Positions 1 through 8,688 of a stretch of 64,000 nt of DNA are shown piece after piece (the stretch's first letter is position 1; every line of letters begins with the position of its first letter). This DNA is from Barrientosiimonas humi (GTDB lineage: Bacteria > Actinomycetota > Actinomycetes > Actinomycetales > Dermatophilaceae), in contig NZ_VFOK01000001.1 in the NCBI RefSeq assembly GCF_006716095.1, positions 1,767,375 through 1,831,374 on the forward strand, written 5' to 3'. Under the pieces are notes generated by a model. It was not told the DNA's origin and did no database searches. It saw only the letters and a program-made list of their open reading frames with translations. The position numbers were made by a program, and so were the translations under genes.

Positions 1-1
1 C

Positions 2-31
2 GTCGCCTTCATCAAGAACGCCCAGGGCTGA
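2..31 (+). CDS. acpP: Acyl carrier protein, C-terminal end only
   Basis: Only the last nine codons are present, reading VAFIKNAQG then TGA. It lies 97 bases before fabF on the same strand. In actinobacteria acpP normally sits directly upstream of fabF in the fabD-fabH-acpP-fabF cluster, and the residues fit the last helix of a bacterial acyl carrier protein. The identity rests mainly on position, because the phosphopantetheine serine region lies outside the window. Confidence 0.55.
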   Translation, partial: VAFIKNAQG

Positions 32-128
32 CCGACGTCGGGCGGGCACCCAGGAGCCTCGGGTGCCCGCCCGCGCACGGCCCTCCCCAGCACCGCCTGC
101 CCGCACCACCTCACAGGAGCCCGCACCC

Positions 129-1373
129 ATGACCGCTGAGAAGCGCATCGTCGTCACCGGCCTCGGCGCGACCACCCCGATCGGGGGCACCGCCACGGAG
201 ACCTGGGACGCGCTGCTCGCCGGCACCTCCGGCGCCCGCACGCTCGAACAGGACTGGGTGCAGCAGTACGACCTGCCCGTGCACTTCGCCGCGAGCATCA
301 AGCAGGACCCGGCCGAGGTGCTCAAGCGCGTCGAGACCCGTCGGATGGACCCGTCGGCGCAGTACGCCATGATCGCCTCGCGCGAGGCGTGGGCCGACGC
401 GGGCGCGCCCGAGGTCGAGCCGGAGCGCCTCGGCGTCGCCATCGGCACCGGCATCGGCGGGGTGCACACCCTGCTCGACCAGTACGACGTGCTCAAGGAG
501 AAGGGCCCGCGCCGGGTCTATCCGCTGACCGTGCCGATGCTGATGCCCAACACCGCCTCCGGCAACGTCTCGCTGGAGCTCGGCGCCCGTGCGGGTGCGC
601 ACACCACCGTGTCGGCGTGCTCGTCCGGCGCCGAGGCCATGGGCTACGCCGCCGAGATGATCCGCCAGGGCCGCGCCGACGTCATGGTCACCGGCGGCAC
701 CGAGGCCGCGATCCACCCGCTGACCGTCGCGGGCTTCGCCGCGATGCAGGCGCTGTCGACCCGCAACGACGACCCGGCCGGGGCCTCGCGCCCCTACGCC
801 GCCGACCGTGACGGGTTCGTCATGGGCGAGGGCGCGGGCGTGATCGTGCTGGAGAGCTACGAGCACGCCACGGCCCGCGGCGCCACGATCTATGCCGAGC
901 TGGCGAGCATCGGGATGTCCTCGGACGCGTACCACATCACCGCGGGAGAGCCCGAGGGCGCGGGTGCCTCGCGCGCCATGCTCGAGGCGATCGAGCGCGC
1001 CGGTCTCCAGCCCGCCGACATCGCGCACATCAACGCCCACGCGACCTCCACCCCGGTCGGCGACATCGCCGAGACCAACGCGATCCGGCGCGCGTTCGGC
1101 GGCACCGCCGACGACATCGCGGTGACCGCCACCAAGTCGATGACCGGCCACCTGCTCGGTGCGGCCGGCGCGCTCGAGACGGTGCTGACGATCCAGACGG
1201 TGCAGCAGCGGCTCATCCCGGCGACGATCAACCTCGAGCAGCAGGACCCCGAGATCCCGCTCGACGTCGTCACCGGCGAGCACCGCCCGCTCCCCGACGG
1301 CGACGTGGCGGCGCTGAACAACTCCTTCGGCTTCGGCGGCCACAACGTCGCCCTGGTGATCAAGAGCGTCTGA
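129..1373 (+). CDS. fabF: Beta-ketoacyl-ACP synthase II (KAS II)
   Basis: A 414-residue condensing enzyme that elongates acyl-ACP with malonyl-ACP in cytoplasmic type II fatty acid synthesis. The thiolase-fold signatures are complete: nucleophile Cys164 in SACSSGA, His304 in NAHATSTPVGD, Lys336 and His341 in TKSMTGHLLGAAGA, and a glycine-rich C-terminal NNSFGFGGHN. I chose ATG 129 because an AGGAG sits about 10 bases before it and the protein then begins MTAEKRIVVTG, like other FabF proteins. The frame stays open upstream to 63 but that part is a proline/alanine-rich shadow. Length is normal for the family. It follows acpP, consistent with a fatty-acid synthesis cluster. Confidence 0.96.
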   Translation: MTAEKRIVVTGLGATTPIGGTATETWDALLAGTSGARTLEQDWVQQYDLPVHFAASIKQDPAEVLKRVETRRMDPSAQYAMIASREAWADAGAPEVEPERLGVAIGTGIGGVHTLLDQYDVLKEKGPRRVYPLTVPMLMPNTASGNVSLELGARAGAHTTVSACSSGAEAMGYAAEMIRQGRADVMVTGGTEAAIHPLTVAGFAAMQALSTRNDDPAGASRPYAADRDGFVMGEGAGVIVLESYEHATARGATIYAELASIGMSSDAYHITAGEPEGAGASRAMLEAIERAGLQPADIAHINAHATSTPVGDIAETNAIRRAFGGTADDIAVTATKSMTGHLLGAAGALETVLTIQTVQQRLIPATINLEQQDPEIPLDVVTGEHRPLPDGDVAALNNSFGFGGHNVALVIKSV

Positions 1374-1437
1374 CCTTCTCGGTCCAGGCTCCTCCTCCAG
1401 TCGCCCGGCATCGTCGCCGAGACGCGGGGCTGCTCTT

Positions 1438-1533
1438 CCGCATTTCGTTCACCGGGGAACGATCTGTACGCCCGCGCCCCGGAATCCCGCGGGTCACCTC
1501 CGCATTTCGTTCACTCGGGAACGAAGTGCGGAG
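1438..1533. repeat. Two copies of a short inverted-repeat element after fabF
   Basis: The 13-base word CCGCATTTCGTTC occurs at 1438-1450 and again at 1500-1512. Each copy is followed within a few bases by GGGAACGA. The second copy forms a full hairpin: arms 1498-1512 and 1519-1533 pair over 15 positions with one G-U pair and a six-base loop. The first copy keeps only the inner part of its right arm. The element lies between convergent genes, fabF and the DUF3145 gene, so it may act as a transcription terminator, but no T-run follows it. The rest of 1374-1574 holds nothing else I recognise. Confidence 0.7.
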
Positions 1534-1574
1534 TCCTGGGGCGCCTGGCCCGAGCCCGCGGCCCGGACGGGCGG

Positions 1575-2090
1575 TCAGCTCACGCGGTGCAGCCAGCGCA
1601 CGGTGGCGCCGTCGCCGGCGCACCGGAACGGCTCGAGCTCCTGGTCCCACGCGGTACCGAGCAGGTCGGCCATCTCGACGCGGAACGCCTCGGGGTCTCC
1701 CGCGCTCGCGGCCAGCGCCGACCGCAGGCGGTCCTCGTTGACGACGGCGTCGCCGCTCGCCGAGGTCCACGTGTGGTGGATGCCGAGGTCAGGGGTGTGC
1801 GCCCACCGGCTGCCGTCACAGCCCGGGCTCGGTTCCTCGGTCACCTCGTAGCGCAGGTGCTCCCAGCCGCGCAGCGCACTCGCCAGCCGCGCGCCGGTGC
1901 CCGGCTCGGCGGTCCACGCCAGCTCCCCGCGCACCATCCCCGGTGCGATGGGTTGCTTGGTCCACTCCAGACGTACGGGCGTCTCGAGGATCGACTCCAG
2001 CGCCCACGTCAGGTGTGGGCACAGCGCGGTGGGGGTGGAGTGGATGTAGACCACCCCGCGCGTGACGGCACGCGGCATCGCGACAGACAT
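1575..2090 (-). CDS. DUF3145 family protein
   Basis: A 171-residue soluble protein of the actinobacterial DUF3145 family, of unknown function. It begins MSVAMPRAVTRGVVYIHSTP and keeps the family's CPHLTWALESIL segment and a tryptophan-rich C-terminal half. No signal peptide or membrane segment is visible. I chose ATG 2090 because GGAGG sits just upstream; the frame remains open 35 codons further but that part looks non-coding. It is transcribed towards fabF, and its own upstream neighbour on the same strand is the protein kinase 200 bases away. Confidence 0.8.
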   Translation of the reverse strand: MSVAMPRAVTRGVVYIHSTPTALCPHLTWALESILETPVRLEWTKQPIAPGMVRGELAWTAEPGTGARLASALRGWEHLRYEVTEEPSPGCDGSRWAHTPDLGIHHTWTSASGDAVVNEDRLRSALAASAGDPEAFRVEMADLLGTAWDQELEPFRCAGDGATVRWLHRVS

Positions 2091-2289
2091 CCTGACCTCC
2101 TTGGCTGCGAGGGACGTCTTCCCCAACGACCTCGCGTGGAGCCGGGATGCTGCTCGTGGCTGCTCATGCCTGTTGTGCCGCCCATTGTGCCCCATCCGTC
2201 ACAGGCGTACCACCCCACGGTGTGCCCAGAGCCGCCCGCCGGGGAAGCGGCGCGCGAGCGTACGCCCGCGGCAGCTGCCGCCGCAGCGC

Positions 2290-3765
2290 CTAGCGACGCT
2301 TGATCGCGGCCGCGATCACCAGGCCGAGCGTGAGCGTGCCGAACAGCGGCACGAGGTAGAGGCCGATCGACCCGACGGCCGGGTTGGACACCTCGGAGTC
2401 GCCGGTGACCGTGCCGACCCCGGCGAGGTAGATCAGCGCCGACCACAGGCAGCCGGGGATGGCCACCAGTGGCCATGCCACGTGCGGGCGGCGCAGCGCG
2501 GCAGGCAGCCCCATCGCCGCCACGATCAGCATCGGGACGGCGAGGAGCCAGCCCACGAAGTCGCCCGAGGCGTCGGCACCCTCGGTCAGCTCGTCGACCG
2601 AGGACAGCTGGAACAGGTTCCAGCTGTCGCCCTGGTAACTCGCGAACGGCAACAAGCACGCGAGCGCGGTGAGCACCGCCGCGACCACCCAGCCCTGGGC
2701 GATGTTCCGCGCGGTCGAGCCCTGCGGGGGCCTCGGCTGCGGGAATCCCGGGTAGCCGTGGAAGCCGGAGGGGGCGTACGGATTCGGTTGCGGCGCAGGC
2801 GAGCTCGGCCCGGGCATGCTCCACGGCTGCGGCTGCGGCCGGGGCGTCGGTGCCGGCGTCGTCGGAGCCGGAGCGGCCGGGTGGGGCGTCTGGTGCGCCG
2901 AGGGGCCAGGCGGCGGGGTGCCGGCGCCCCGGGGTCCCGAGGTCGCGGGCTGTCCGTCGGCAGCGGCGCGCAGCTCGCGGGCGAAGGCGACCGTGCCGCG
3001 GGGGCGGCGGTCGGGGTCCTTGGCCAGGCCGTGCAGCACCGCGGCCGCGACGCGGGGCGGGACCGAGGGCGGCAGCGGCGGTGGGGGTTCGTTGACGTGC
3101 AGGAGCGCGAGCGACACGGCGGAGTCGGCGTGGAACGGGCGGCGCCCGGCGAGCAGCTCGTAGGCCACCACCGCCAGCGAGTAGACGTCGCTCTGCGGGT
3201 CGGCCTCCAGCCCCACGGCCGCCTCCGGCGACAGGTAGTGCACGGTGCCGAGCACCTCGCCGGTGCGGGTCACCTTGGCCTCGCCGAGCGCCCGCGCGAT
3301 GCCGAAGTCAGTGAGCTTCACGACGCCCTTGCGGGTCAGCAGCATGTTGGCGGGCTTCACGTCGCGGTGGACCATGCCCTCGTCGTGGGCGGCCTCGAGC
3401 CCGGCCGCCGCCTGCTCCACGAGGTCGGCGACCTGCCGCGGCGGCAGCGCTCCCCGGGAGGTGAGGTCGGCGACCGAGCTGCCCTGCACCAGCTCCATGA
3501 CGATGTACGCCGTCTCGTCGCTCTCCCCGAAGTCGTAGACCTGCGCGATGTTCCCGTGGGTCAGCCGCGCTGCGAGCCGGGCCTCGTTGCGGAACCGCGC
3601 GATGAAGCTCGCGTCGTCGGCCAGCGAGGGGCGGATGACCTTGACCGCGACGGCCCGGCCGAGCACGCCGTCCTGGGCGCGCCACACCTCCCCCATGCCG
3701 CCACCGGCGATGCGCTCGGTCAGCTCGTAGCGTCCGCCGAGCACGGTCCCCACCGATGTGGCCAT
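2290..3765 (-). CDS. Membrane-anchored eukaryotic-type Ser/Thr protein kinase
   Basis: A 491-residue Hanks-type kinase. The catalytic domain fills about residues 12-270: a glycine-rich loop GGGMGEVW, ATP-binding Lys42, catalytic Asp135 in HRDVKPAN, Mg-binding Asp153 in DFG, and GTVHYLSPE in the activation segment. About 80 residues rich in proline and alanine follow, then a C-terminal part with about four hydrophobic membrane helices. This differs from PknB, which has one helix and extracellular PASTA repeats, so there is no visible muropeptide sensor. It probably phosphorylates cytoplasmic targets, with the membrane part as a sensor; the signal cannot be read from the sequence. ATG 3765 begins MATSVGTVLGGRYEL, typical of such kinases. 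Confidence 0.93.
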   Translation of the reverse strand: MATSVGTVLGGRYELTERIAGGGMGEVWRAQDGVLGRAVAVKVIRPSLADDASFIARFRNEARLAARLTHGNIAQVYDFGESDETAYIVMELVQGSSVADLTSRGALPPRQVADLVEQAAAGLEAAHDEGMVHRDVKPANMLLTRKGVVKLTDFGIARALGEAKVTRTGEVLGTVHYLSPEAAVGLEADPQSDVYSLAVVAYELLAGRRPFHADSAVSLALLHVNEPPPPLPPSVPPRVAAAVLHGLAKDPDRRPRGTVAFARELRAAADGQPATSGPRGAGTPPPGPSAHQTPHPAAPAPTTPAPTPRPQPQPWSMPGPSSPAPQPNPYAPSGFHGYPGFPQPRPPQGSTARNIAQGWVVAAVLTALACLLPFASYQGDSWNLFQLSSVDELTEGADASGDFVGWLLAVPMLIVAAMGLPAALRRPHVAWPLVAIPGCLWSALIYLAGVGTVTGDSEVSNPAVGSIGLYLVPLFGTLTLGLVIAAAIKRR

Positions 3766-3840
3766 GAAGCCCCCACTCCCTCGTCCGTCGAGCCAGGCTC
3801 ACCGTAGTGGTTCGGCCGAGCCCGCGCCCTGGCGTCGGTG

Positions 3841-4404
3841 CTAGCGCAGCGGCACGAACAGATAGGGGCCGTGCCCCTCGGCGCCCGCGTCGGTGACCCG
3901 CAGCAGCTCACCACCGACCGGGATCACCAGCACCCCGTCGGAAGCGAGCTGGGCCACCAGGCTCGCGGGCAGCTCGCCCGCCATCGCGCTGACCAGGATC
4001 CGGTCCCACGGCCCTTCGGCCGGGGCGCCCAGCACGCCGGGCTCGGCCTGGCGGATGCTCGCCTGCGGCTGCTCCGTGGCCGCCAGGTTGCGCGACCCGA
4101 ACTCGACCAGGTCCGGCTCCAGCTCCAGCCCCAGCACCTGACCCTCGTCACCGACCAGACTCGCGAGAAGCGCTGTGGTCCAACCGGATCCGCTGCCGAC
4201 GTCGAGGACTTGCTGCCCCGGACGTACGTCCAGCAGGCGGAGCAGGTTGCGCACCGTCGTCGGCTGGGAGCAGGTCTGCCCGCGCATCAGCGGCAGGGCG
4301 CGGTCGAGGTCGGCGTTGGCCTGCTGGTCCGGCGTGAGGAACCGGGCTCGCGGGCTGCGCTGCATGGCCGCCTCGATGGCGGCGTCGGGTGTGCGCTGTG
4401 CCAT
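3841..4404 (-). CDS. Protein-L-isoaspartate O-methyltransferase-like protein
   Basis: A 187-residue SAM-dependent methyltransferase of the PCMT family, which methylates isoaspartyl residues to start repair of aged proteins. It shows GQTCSQPTTVRNLL, matching the family's GQTISQP motif, and the SAM-binding glycine loop VLDVGSGSGWTTALLA. It is shorter than the roughly 210-residue Escherichia coli enzyme, mainly at the N terminus. Start ATG 4404 has a GAGGGG almost touching it, too close for a normal ribosome site, so the start is uncertain. It is divergent from the GNAT gene that begins 58 bases away. Confidence 0.8.
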   Translation of the reverse strand: MAQRTPDAAIEAAMQRSPRARFLTPDQQANADLDRALPLMRGQTCSQPTTVRNLLRLLDVRPGQQVLDVGSGSGWTTALLASLVGDEGQVLGLELEPDLVEFGSRNLAATEQPQASIRQAEPGVLGAPAEGPWDRILVSAMAGELPASLVAQLASDGVLVIPVGGELLRVTDAGAEGHGPYLFVPLR

Positions 4405-4461
4405 CCCCTCAGTATGCGAGGCCGCCCCTCCCGCGTCGGTGCACCGTGCCACGATCGCCGG

Positions 4462-5493
4462 GTGACTGCCGTACGCACGACGCACCTGCTCCTGCGCCCG
4501 CTCTCCGACGCCGACGTATCCGACCCGCGAATCCTGTTGTGGCACACCGCCCCTGAGGGTTACGCACTCATGGCGGAGGAGCCGAGCAGTGACGCCGAGG
4601 CGGCAGACCGGTTGAGCGCGTGGCGGCAGCAGTGGGCCGAGGAGGGCCTGGGCTACTGGATCGCCGAGCGCGACGGGCATCCGGTCGGGATCGGCGGGGT
4701 GCGGCCCATGGAGCACCAGGGGACGCGATATCTCAACCTGTACTACCGTCTCGCACCCGAGGGGCGCGGCCGAGGCCTGGCGGCCGAGATCGCCCAGGCC
4801 GCAGTCGCATTCGCGCTCGAGCACTATCCGCAGCTGCCGGTGGTCGCGAGGATCGCGGCCGGCAACGAGCCGTCGCTGCGCACCGTCCGCCGCTCGGGCA
4901 TGCTCGACCTCGGTCTGATCCGGATGCCGCACGACCCGCCCGGGATGCCCGACAACCTGCTCTTCCAGAGCCCCGCGGTGCGCCTCGGCCTCGACGACAC
5001 CTACGAGGAGGTGCTCGACCTGTGGCAGCGGGTCAACGCCGCGGGTGGCGCCGTGGGGTTCGAGGGCGACGCCCCGCGCGCCGACGTCGCCCGCGCGCTC
5101 GACCGGCACCTGGGCGCCGAGGGCTGCACGCTCCTGCGGCTGCACGCCCCGACCCTCGACACGTTCGACGACCCGGCCCGCGTCGGACCGCTGCTGGGGT
5201 TCGGCTTCGTCCAGCAGGGCATCTCCCCCGTCGTCGCGCACCGCGGCACCCTCTATCGCGTGATGACCGACCCCGACCGGCGCGGACAGCGCCTCGGCAC
5301 GCTGCTCGTCGCGGCGCTGCACGGCACCGCCCGCCGGCAGGGCGTCGAGATCTGCGAGATCTCCTATCGCGGCGGCACCGGGCTCGACCGGTTCTACGCA
5401 CCGCTCGGCTACGCCGAGACCGGTCGCGTCGCCGGCGGGCTGCGGTTCAGCTGGGGCGACGTCGACGACGTGACGATGGCGCGGCGGCTGTGA
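4462..5493 (+). CDS. Tandem GNAT-family acetyltransferase
   Basis: A 343-residue protein with two GNAT acetyltransferase folds. The first, about residues 1-165, has the acetyl-CoA loop region RLAPEGRGRGLAAEIAQAAV and the HTTRVRL-like start seen in RimJ/RimL relatives. The second, about residues 175-343, has DPDRRGQRLGTLLVAALH and ends in a typical FYAPLGYAETG strand. The substrate cannot be deduced. I chose GTG 4462 because the protein then starts VTAVRTTHLLLRPL, a normal GNAT N terminus. CACGAT at 4450-4455 could be a -10 box six bases before the start, suggesting leaderless translation. Confidence 0.82.
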   Translation: MTAVRTTHLLLRPLSDADVSDPRILLWHTAPEGYALMAEEPSSDAEAADRLSAWRQQWAEEGLGYWIAERDGHPVGIGGVRPMEHQGTRYLNLYYRLAPEGRGRGLAAEIAQAAVAFALEHYPQLPVVARIAAGNEPSLRTVRRSGMLDLGLIRMPHDPPGMPDNLLFQSPAVRLGLDDTYEEVLDLWQRVNAAGGAVGFEGDAPRADVARALDRHLGAEGCTLLRLHAPTLDTFDDPARVGPLLGFGFVQQGISPVVAHRGTLYRVMTDPDRRGQRLGTLLVAALHGTARRQGVEICEISYRGGTGLDRFYAPLGYAETGRVAGGLRFSWGDVDDVTMARRL

Positions 5494-5598
5494 TCCGAGG
5501 TCGTCGACGCCGTGCAGCGGCTCGGGCAGGGCGGGTAGCCGGTCTGCGACGACCACTCGATGTCCGAGCGGCGCACGCCGACTATCGTGCTCGCGCAC

Positions 5599-5675
5599 GG
5601 GGCGGTAGCTCAGCCGGTCAGAGCAGCGGACTCATAATCCGTCGGTCCTGGGTTCAAGCCCCAGTCGCCCCACCA
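5599..5675 (+). tRNA. tRNA with CAU anticodon (probably tRNA-Ile2, possibly tRNA-Met)
   Basis: A complete cloverleaf. The acceptor stem GGGGCGG pairs with TCGCCCC, the D arm starts GCTC, the anticodon stem GCGGA/TCCGT encloses the loop CTCATAA, and the T arm CTGGG-TTCAAGC-CCCAG follows. Discriminator A and an encoded CCA end at 5675. The CAU anticodon fits elongator Met or the lysidine-modified Ile2 tRNA; the acceptor stem and body resemble actinobacterial Ile2, but this cannot be settled by eye. Confidence 0.93.
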
Positions 5676-5700
5676 GCCCCGGCACGGCCTGGCGCCCGCA

Positions 5701-5762
5701 CGTGACTGTGCAGGACACGCGGTACGTCCTCGCGCGCCAACCGCGTGTCCTGCACAGTCACG
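5701..5762. repeat. 62-bp near-palindrome with perfect 23-bp arms
   Basis: Arms 5701-5723 and 5740-5762 are exact reverse complements around a 16-base centre. The element starts 25 bases after the tRNA and ends 29 bases before the stop codon of the CDF-like gene, so it lies between convergent transcripts. Its arm contains TGTGCAGGACACGC, which resembles the GTGCACGACACGC of the two 64-bp palindromes at 16.5 and 17.5 kb. It could terminate transcription from both sides or be a mobile palindrome; there is no T-run. Confidence 0.85.
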
Positions 5763-5791
5763 GCGCGCTGGCTGCTGGCACCGGCTGGTGC

Positions 5792-6433
5792 TCACCCGAC
5801 CTCCTCGCCGGCCAGCGCCTTGGCGGCCAGCCGCTCCTCGCCCGCGACCTCCCACACCTCACCGGCGGCGTGCACGGCGAGCGCGATGATCACCAACCCG
5901 AGCACGAGGTCGGGCCAGCCGGATCCGGTCCAGGCGGTCACCGCCGCCATCGCGATGATCGCGAGGTTGACCAGCACGTCGTTGCGCGCGGACAGGAACG
6001 CCGCGCGCCCGAGGCTCGACCCCGCCGTACGCACTCGCACCAGCAACCAGGCGCACAGCCCGTTGACGATCGCGGCCCCGGCCGCGGTCACCCACAGCGC
6101 GGTCGTCGCCGGCGCCACGGGGTCGCCCCACTTCGACCACGCCTGCCAGCCGGCGGCCGCGGCCGGCACCAGCAGGATGCCGGCCATCACGCGGCCGACC
6201 AGCGCCTGCCGGGCGACCGACCAGCCGAGCGCGATCGCGATCAGCAGGTTGATGGCGGTGTCCTCGAGGAAGTCGGCGCTGTCGGCGAACAGCGAGACCG
6301 ACCCGATGGCCAGCGCCACGCTCGCCTCGACGAAGAAGTAGCCGAGGTTCAGCGCGGCGACGAGCAGGACGGTCCGCCGCAGCACCACCGATGAGGTCAC
6401 GGCGACATTCTTTCGGATCGGGGACGCATTCAT
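5792..6433 (-). CDS. CDF-like cation efflux family membrane protein
   Basis: A 213-residue integral membrane protein with about six hydrophobic helices, resembling the membrane part of cation diffusion facilitators that export Zn, Fe, Mn or Co by proton antiport. The helix 2 region reads GSVSLFADSADFLEDTAINLL and helix 5 reads ARNDVLVNLAIIAMAAV, both recognisable CDF patterns. The usual helix 5 HxxxD metal site appears here as NDVLVN, and the C-terminal cytoplasmic metal-binding domain is missing. Transport specificity, or even activity, is therefore uncertain. ATG 6433 has no clear ribosome site. Confidence 0.72.
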   Translation of the reverse strand: MNASPIRKNVAVTSSVVLRRTVLLVAALNLGYFFVEASVALAIGSVSLFADSADFLEDTAINLLIAIALGWSVARQALVGRVMAGILLVPAAAAGWQAWSKWGDPVAPATTALWVTAAGAAIVNGLCAWLLVRVRTAGSSLGRAAFLSARNDVLVNLAIIAMAAVTAWTGSGWPDLVLGLVIIALAVHAAGEVWEVAGEERLAAKALAGEEVG

Positions 6434-6542
6434 ACGCTCTGGGGAAAGCGGTCAGACGCTCGTTCACCGGCATGTACGGTGTTCTCGTGTCTTGCGGCGG
6501 GGCGCCGCGGGGCACGACCCGGCTCTGAGGGGGGCCGGACCG

Positions 6543-6600
6543 ACAGCGCCTCCGCCGGCGACCCTGGCCTCACCACCTGTGGTCGCGGCGGAGGCGCTGT
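6543..6600. other. Long hairpin in the divergent intergenic region
   Basis: Arms 6543-6557 and 6586-6600 form a perfect 15-bp stem around 28 bases. It sits between the divergent CDF-like gene (start 6433) and the glycosyltransferase (start 6710). It would be in the 5' untranslated region of any transcript starting upstream of it towards the glycosyltransferase, or an isolated palindrome. No T-run follows. Nothing else is recognised in 6434-6709. Confidence 0.6.
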
Positions 6601-6709
6601 TCTGGCTCTCCCGCCCTCCCTGCCGACCCTCCCCCGCTCCCCTGTTGTTCGCCGCGCCCGACGGGTGTCGTTGGCGCGTCGTTCACCTGCCCCTGGGACA
6701 TTCGCGCTC

Positions 6710-7837
6710 GTGCGCATCGTTCGGCTGGCCAACTTCGTCGGGCCGCGCACCGGCGGCATCCGCACCGCGCTGGAGCGCTGGGGACTGGCGTACGCCCGGC
6801 TCGGCCACGACCCCGTGCTCATCCATCCCGGTGACGAGTTCGCGCACCGACGGGCGGAGTTCGGCGACGTCATCACCCTCGGCGGCACCGACCTGCCCGG
6901 CCGCACCGGATACCAGCTCGTGCTCAACCGGCGCCGCGTGACCAGCCTGCTCGAGCGGCTGCACCCCGACGCCGTCGAGGTGTCCGACCGCTCCAGCCTG
7001 CGCTGGGTCGCGAGCTGGGCGCGGCGGGCCGGCGTCCCGAGCGTGATGGTGTCGCACGAGTGCCTGACCGGGGTGCTGCAGGAGTTCGGCGCGCCGCCCG
7101 CCGTCGCCACCCGCGTCGCCGACCGACTCAACACCGGCACCGCGCGGTCGTACGACGCCATCGCCTGCCCGAGCAGCTATGCGGCACAAGAGTTCTCGCG
7201 CATCGGCGCCGAGGCCCACGTGGTGCCGCTCGGCGTCGACCACGACGTCTTCACCCCTGCGCCCACCGCCGGCAGCCCGGCCCCCGCCGCGGCGCTGCGA
7301 CTGCTGCACTGCGGCCGCCTCTCCCCCGAGAAGGACCCGACCCTGCCCATCCGCACCCTCGCCGAGCTGCACCGGCGCGGGGTGCCGGCCCGGCTGGACG
7401 TGCTCGGCCACGGACCGATGGCGAGCCACCTGCGCGAGCTGGCCCGGCCGTACGACGTCGCGTTCCTGCCCTACACCCGCTCGCGGGCGCAGGTGGCCGG
7501 CCGGCTACGCGCCGCCGACGTGGTCATCGCGCCCGGGCCGATCGAGACGTTCGGGCTCGCCGCGCTGGAGGCGCTGGCCTGCGGCACCCCCGTGGTGTGC
7601 CCGACCACCGGCGCCCTGCCGGAGGTGGTCGGCGCGGGCGGGCTCGCAGCGCCCTCGCACGCGGCGGACTTCGCCGACGCGGTGCTGCGCCTCGCGGCCG
7701 ATCCGCTGGCGCCGGCCCGCGCACGACGCCGCGCCCGCGAGCTGACCTGGGACACCTCGGCGCGCGGCATGCTCCAGGTGCACCACGCGGCGGCGGCATC
7801 GATTGGGTCACGTACCCGCGATTCCGCGGGTGGCTGA
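6710..7837 (+). CDS. GT4-family glycosyltransferase
   Basis: A 375-residue retaining glycosyltransferase with two Rossmann-like domains (GT-B fold). The N-terminal half has the acceptor loop [12 protein letters not shown], and the C-terminal half has GRLSPEKDP and the sugar-nucleotide signature [18 protein letters not shown] with the EX7E spacing. Donor and acceptor are unknown; related actinobacterial proteins glycosylate lipids or glycans at the cytoplasmic membrane face. I chose GTG 6710 because the protein then begins [16 protein letters not shown], the canonical first strand. The frame is open further upstream, but through a proline/arginine-rich stretch that includes a hairpin and is unlikely to be coding. 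Confidence 0.87.
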   Translation: MRIVRLANFVGPRTGGIRTALERWGLAYARLGHDPVLIHPGDEFAHRRAEFGDVITLGGTDLPGRTGYQLVLNRRRVTSLLERLHPDAVEVSDRSSLRWVASWARRAGVPSVMVSHECLTGVLQEFGAPPAVATRVADRLNTGTARSYDAIACPSSYAAQEFSRIGAEAHVVPLGVDHDVFTPAPTAGSPAPAAALRLLHCGRLSPEKDPTLPIRTLAELHRRGVPARLDVLGHGPMASHLRELARPYDVAFLPYTRSRAQVAGRLRAADVVIAPGPIETFGLAALEALACGTPVVCPTTGALPEVVGAGGLAAPSHAADFADAVLRLAADPLAPARARRRARELTWDTSARGMLQVHHAAAASIGSRTRDSAGG

Positions 7838-7863
7838 TCCGCCGGATCGCTACTGTCCCCCGC

Positions 7864-8661
7864 ATGACAGAGCCGTCCGATGCTGCCTCCGCGCCGCGCG
7901 AGCAGTCGATCAACGTCGCCCGCGGTGAGCCCCTGGTCGTCCTGCAGGACGTGCAGAAGCACTTCGGGCCGCTGCACGTGCTCAAGGACATCGACCTGAC
8001 CGTGCACCACGGTGAGGTCGTGGTCGTGATCGGCCCGTCCGGCTCCGGCAAGTCGACCCTGTGCCGCGCGATCAACCGGCTCGAGACCATCGAGTCCGGC
8101 AGCATCACCATCGACGGCAAGCCGCTGCCCGAGGAGGGCCAGGAGCTGGCCCGGCTGCGGGCCGACGTCGGCATGGTCTTCCAGTCGTTCAACCTGTTCG
8201 CGCACAAGACGATCCTCGAGAACGTCACCCTCGGCCCGATCAAGGTGCGCAAGCAGGGCAAGGCCGCCGCAGAGAAGCGGGCGATGGAGCTGCTCGAGCG
8301 CGTCGGCGTCGCCCACCAGGCGAGCAAGTACCCCGCCCAGCTGTCCGGCGGCCAGCAGCAGCGCGTCGCGATCGCCCGCTCGCTCGCGATGGAGCCCAAG
8401 GTGATGCTCTTCGACGAGCCGACCTCGGCGCTCGACCCCGAGATGATCAACGAGGTCCTCGACGTGATGACGGCCCTCGCCAAGGAGGGCATGACGATGA
8501 TCGTCGTCACCCACGAGATGGGCTTCGCGCGCCGCGCGGCCGACCGCGTGGTGTTCATGTCCGACGGTCAGATCCTCGAGGAGAACGTCCCCGAGGAGTT
8601 CTTCACCAACCCGCAGACCGATCGCGCCAAGGATTTCCTCGGCAAGATCCTCACCCACTGA
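7864..8661 (+). CDS. gluA: Glutamate/amino-acid ABC transporter ATP-binding protein
   Basis: A 265-residue ATPase of the polar amino acid ABC family. Motifs are Walker [10 protein letters not shown], the Q-loop in [11 protein letters not shown], the signature [10 protein letters not shown], Walker B VMLFDEP and the switch His in VTHEMGF. It powers uptake through the two permeases encoded downstream. Its order with a lipoprotein and two permeases matches gluABCD of Corynebacterium glutamicum. A TACTGT box ends seven bases before ATG 7864 and no Shine-Dalgarno is present, so this is probably a leaderless first gene of the operon. Confidence 0.93.
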   Translation: MTEPSDAASAPREQSINVARGEPLVVLQDVQKHFGPLHVLKDIDLTVHHGEVVVVIGPSGSGKSTLCRAINRLETIESGSITIDGKPLPEEGQELARLRADVGMVFQSFNLFAHKTILENVTLGPIKVRKQGKAAAEKRAMELLERVGVAHQASKYPAQLSGGQQQRVAIARSLAMEPKVMLFDEPTSALDPEMINEVLDVMTALAKEGMTMIVVTHEMGFARRAADRVVFMSDGQILEENVPEEFFTNPQTDRAKDFLGKILTH

Positions 8662-8688
8662 GCAGGACACACCACAGAGGAGATCCAC

